This document shows, piece after piece, positions 62,623 to 64,000 of a stretch of 64,000 nucleotides of DNA. This DNA comes from Adiantum capillus-veneris. Lineage: Eukaryota > Streptophyta > Polypodiopsida > Polypodiales > Pteridaceae. The first letter of the stretch is position 1. Each line of letters starts with the position of its first letter. The stretch lies in NCBI GenBank assembly GCA_014529385.2, contig CM043958.1:83825525-83889524 (forward strand), in the 5' to 3' direction. The notes beneath the pieces are model-generated. The model was not told where the DNA came from and did not search any database. It worked only from the letters and a program-made list of their open reading frames with translations. A program made the position numbers and the translations under genes.

Positions 62623-64000
62623 CTATGTATCTCTTCTATTGCTTCTATGCTTATGTGGCTGCTGTGTTTGCTTACCATACAGACAATGTTCACAGAATTC
62701 AAAATCATTAAATGAAAAGCCAGGCAAATAACCAGAACGAGACAAGATTTCCATTCCCTTCTTGGACATATGTCCTAACCGGCAATGCCACAAAGAAACG
62801 TTCGGCTGCTCGGTTACATTGATTACATTTTTAGAGACATTTGATACATAAATCATGTAAAGTCCTCCAGACTTTACTCCATGTGCTATTGTCATAGAAC
62901 CCTTGGATATCTTCCACATGTTCTGTCCAAAAGTGGTGACGTAGCCAGCATCATCAAGTAAACCTGTGTTGATCAAGCTCTTTGTAATTGCGGGAACATG
63001 TCTCACATTCTTCAACGTGAAAGAAGAGACATTCTGAAACTTCAATTGAACATCTCCAACACCTAAGATCTCACATGTCTGCCCATTGCCTAGCCGAACA
63101 TGATCTTTAGTGGTCACATAAGAGGTAAACCACTCCTTGTTTGGAGACACATGAAGTGATGCCCCTGAGTCTATAATCCAGTCACTCAGTGAATTTCCAT
63201 CAGATGCTGTAAGAAGAGCTGAGTCCATTGTATTCTTCAAGAAGTAGATGTCTCCTAACACTAGACTGTCATCCTCTGCAACAGTGTTTGTCACATTTAT
63301 TTCTTGAATATTCACTGAGGACTTGTTCTTCTCACCATGGTCTTCAGCTTTCTCTTTGCCTTTTTCTGCTTTCCATTCTTTGCAGTCTCTTTTCATGTGA
63401 CCCTTCTTGCCACAATGGTAGCATTCTATGTCACTCTTGCCTTTAGCACTGCGGGACTTGCTACGAGACTGATTCCTCTTTCCACCTTTGTACTTTTCTT
63501 TGGTCCTTCCCTTGACAACTAAGGCTGTTCCTTTGCCTTTGTCCATTGTCTTTCTATTGGTTTCTTCAGTAAGCAGACTTCCTTCCACACCTGCTATGTT
63601 CAAACCATCTGGAGGTGCAGAATTACTCAAAGTTGTGCGAAAAGTGTCCCAACTTTCTGGCAATGTGATCAACAGGAACATAGCTCTAACAGGTTCATCA
63701 AACTTGACACCTTGAGCTGACAACTGACTATAGATTGTGTTGAATTCATTCAGATGATTGGACATAGGTGTCCCTTCTTTCATCTTCAAGTCAACAAGCT
63801 TCTTAAGCCAGTATACCTGTGAAGCTGCACTCTGTTTCTCATAAAGATCACTCAGCTTTAACCATGCTTGATAAGCCGACATCTCGTCTGCTACATTGAA
63901 GTAAACGCTTTCTGCCAAAGTCAGCATAATGGTAGAAAGTGCCAATTCATCCATTTCGCTCCATTCATCTTCGTCCATATCTTCTGGTTTTATCCCCTTG
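62623..64000 (-). pseudogene. Copia gag, protease and pre-integrase (partial, runs off window)
   Basis: Open from the window edge; the true start is outside. Gag of the UBN2/Tnt1 type (AYQAWLKLSDLYEKQSAA, LPESWDTFRTTL), a Lys/Arg-rich linker, zinc knuckle CYHCGKKGHMKRDC (near 63420), protease WIIDSGASLHVSP, and the pre-integrase zinc finger LWHCRLGHMSKKG ... CEHCLYGKQ. All key residues look intact. The frame ends at a TAG directly before the integrase core; Gln decay is the simplest explanation. Confidence 0.9.

Overview
The window looks like nuclear, repeat-dominated DNA of a land plant. It holds at least three different Ty3/gypsy lineages, a Tork/Tnt1-like Ty1/copia element, foldback MITEs, a large 181-bp satellite, long GA/CA microsatellites and broken intron-containing genes. 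I see no tRNA, rRNA or bacterial-style feature. The mix of families (a gypsy RT of the 'DDLPIKG' kind, a ParB/DNA-methylase-like gene and tandem NIF domains) makes a non-flowering plant with a large genome plausible, but I cannot name the species. No gene in the window has an intact reading frame that I would call a functional host gene.

Layout. 1-5.5 kb: an old plus-strand gypsy element (Gypsy-A) with frameshifts and stops, its gag split by a 439-bp foldback MITE; it ends abruptly inside RT. 5.5-11.2 kb: gene-poor, with a probable solo LTR (6719-7363), a 453-bp LTR with primer-binding site (8587-9052) plus a partial second copy, and microsatellites. 11.3-13.8 kb: a diverged LTR related to the long LTRs at 48.7-61.1 kb. 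13.9-15.5 kb: minus-strand gag remnant. 15.5-20.3 kb: no recognisable gene, a second MITE of the same family and a ~100-bp tandem repeat.

20.4-26.8 kb (minus strand): two decayed genes. One encodes two NIF/FCP1-type HAD domains, both lacking the second catalytic Asp. The other has a ParB-like DGQHS motif followed by what reads as a beta-class DNA methyltransferase. 26.9-33.1 and 36.2-37.7 kb: a satellite of 181-bp (and shorter 141-bp) monomers, each with two copies of GGTCCACCAC(T/C)TGTCCAA. The same motif recurs as scattered copies in introns and spacers from 19 to 38 kb and in a different array at 35.0-36.2 kb. 38.2-39.2 kb: a plus-strand transposase-like exon with an upstream splice acceptor.

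39.2-64 kb is a nested stack. A chromovirus (5' LTR 39246-40841, plus strand) sits in the transposase-like exon. A copia element (minus, 192-bp 3' LTR at 47457-47648) sits in the chromovirus 3' LTR. A long gypsy element with two RNase H domains (Tat/Ogre-like; LTRs 48676-51410 and 58370-61078, 4-bp duplication CCAG) sits in the copia RT. Removing the innermost element restores the copia frame at the junction. The innermost element also carries, between its primer-binding site and gag, four small ORFs that form two tandem paralogous pairs (A-A-B-B). I recognise no family for them, and they are the best candidate for something undescribed.
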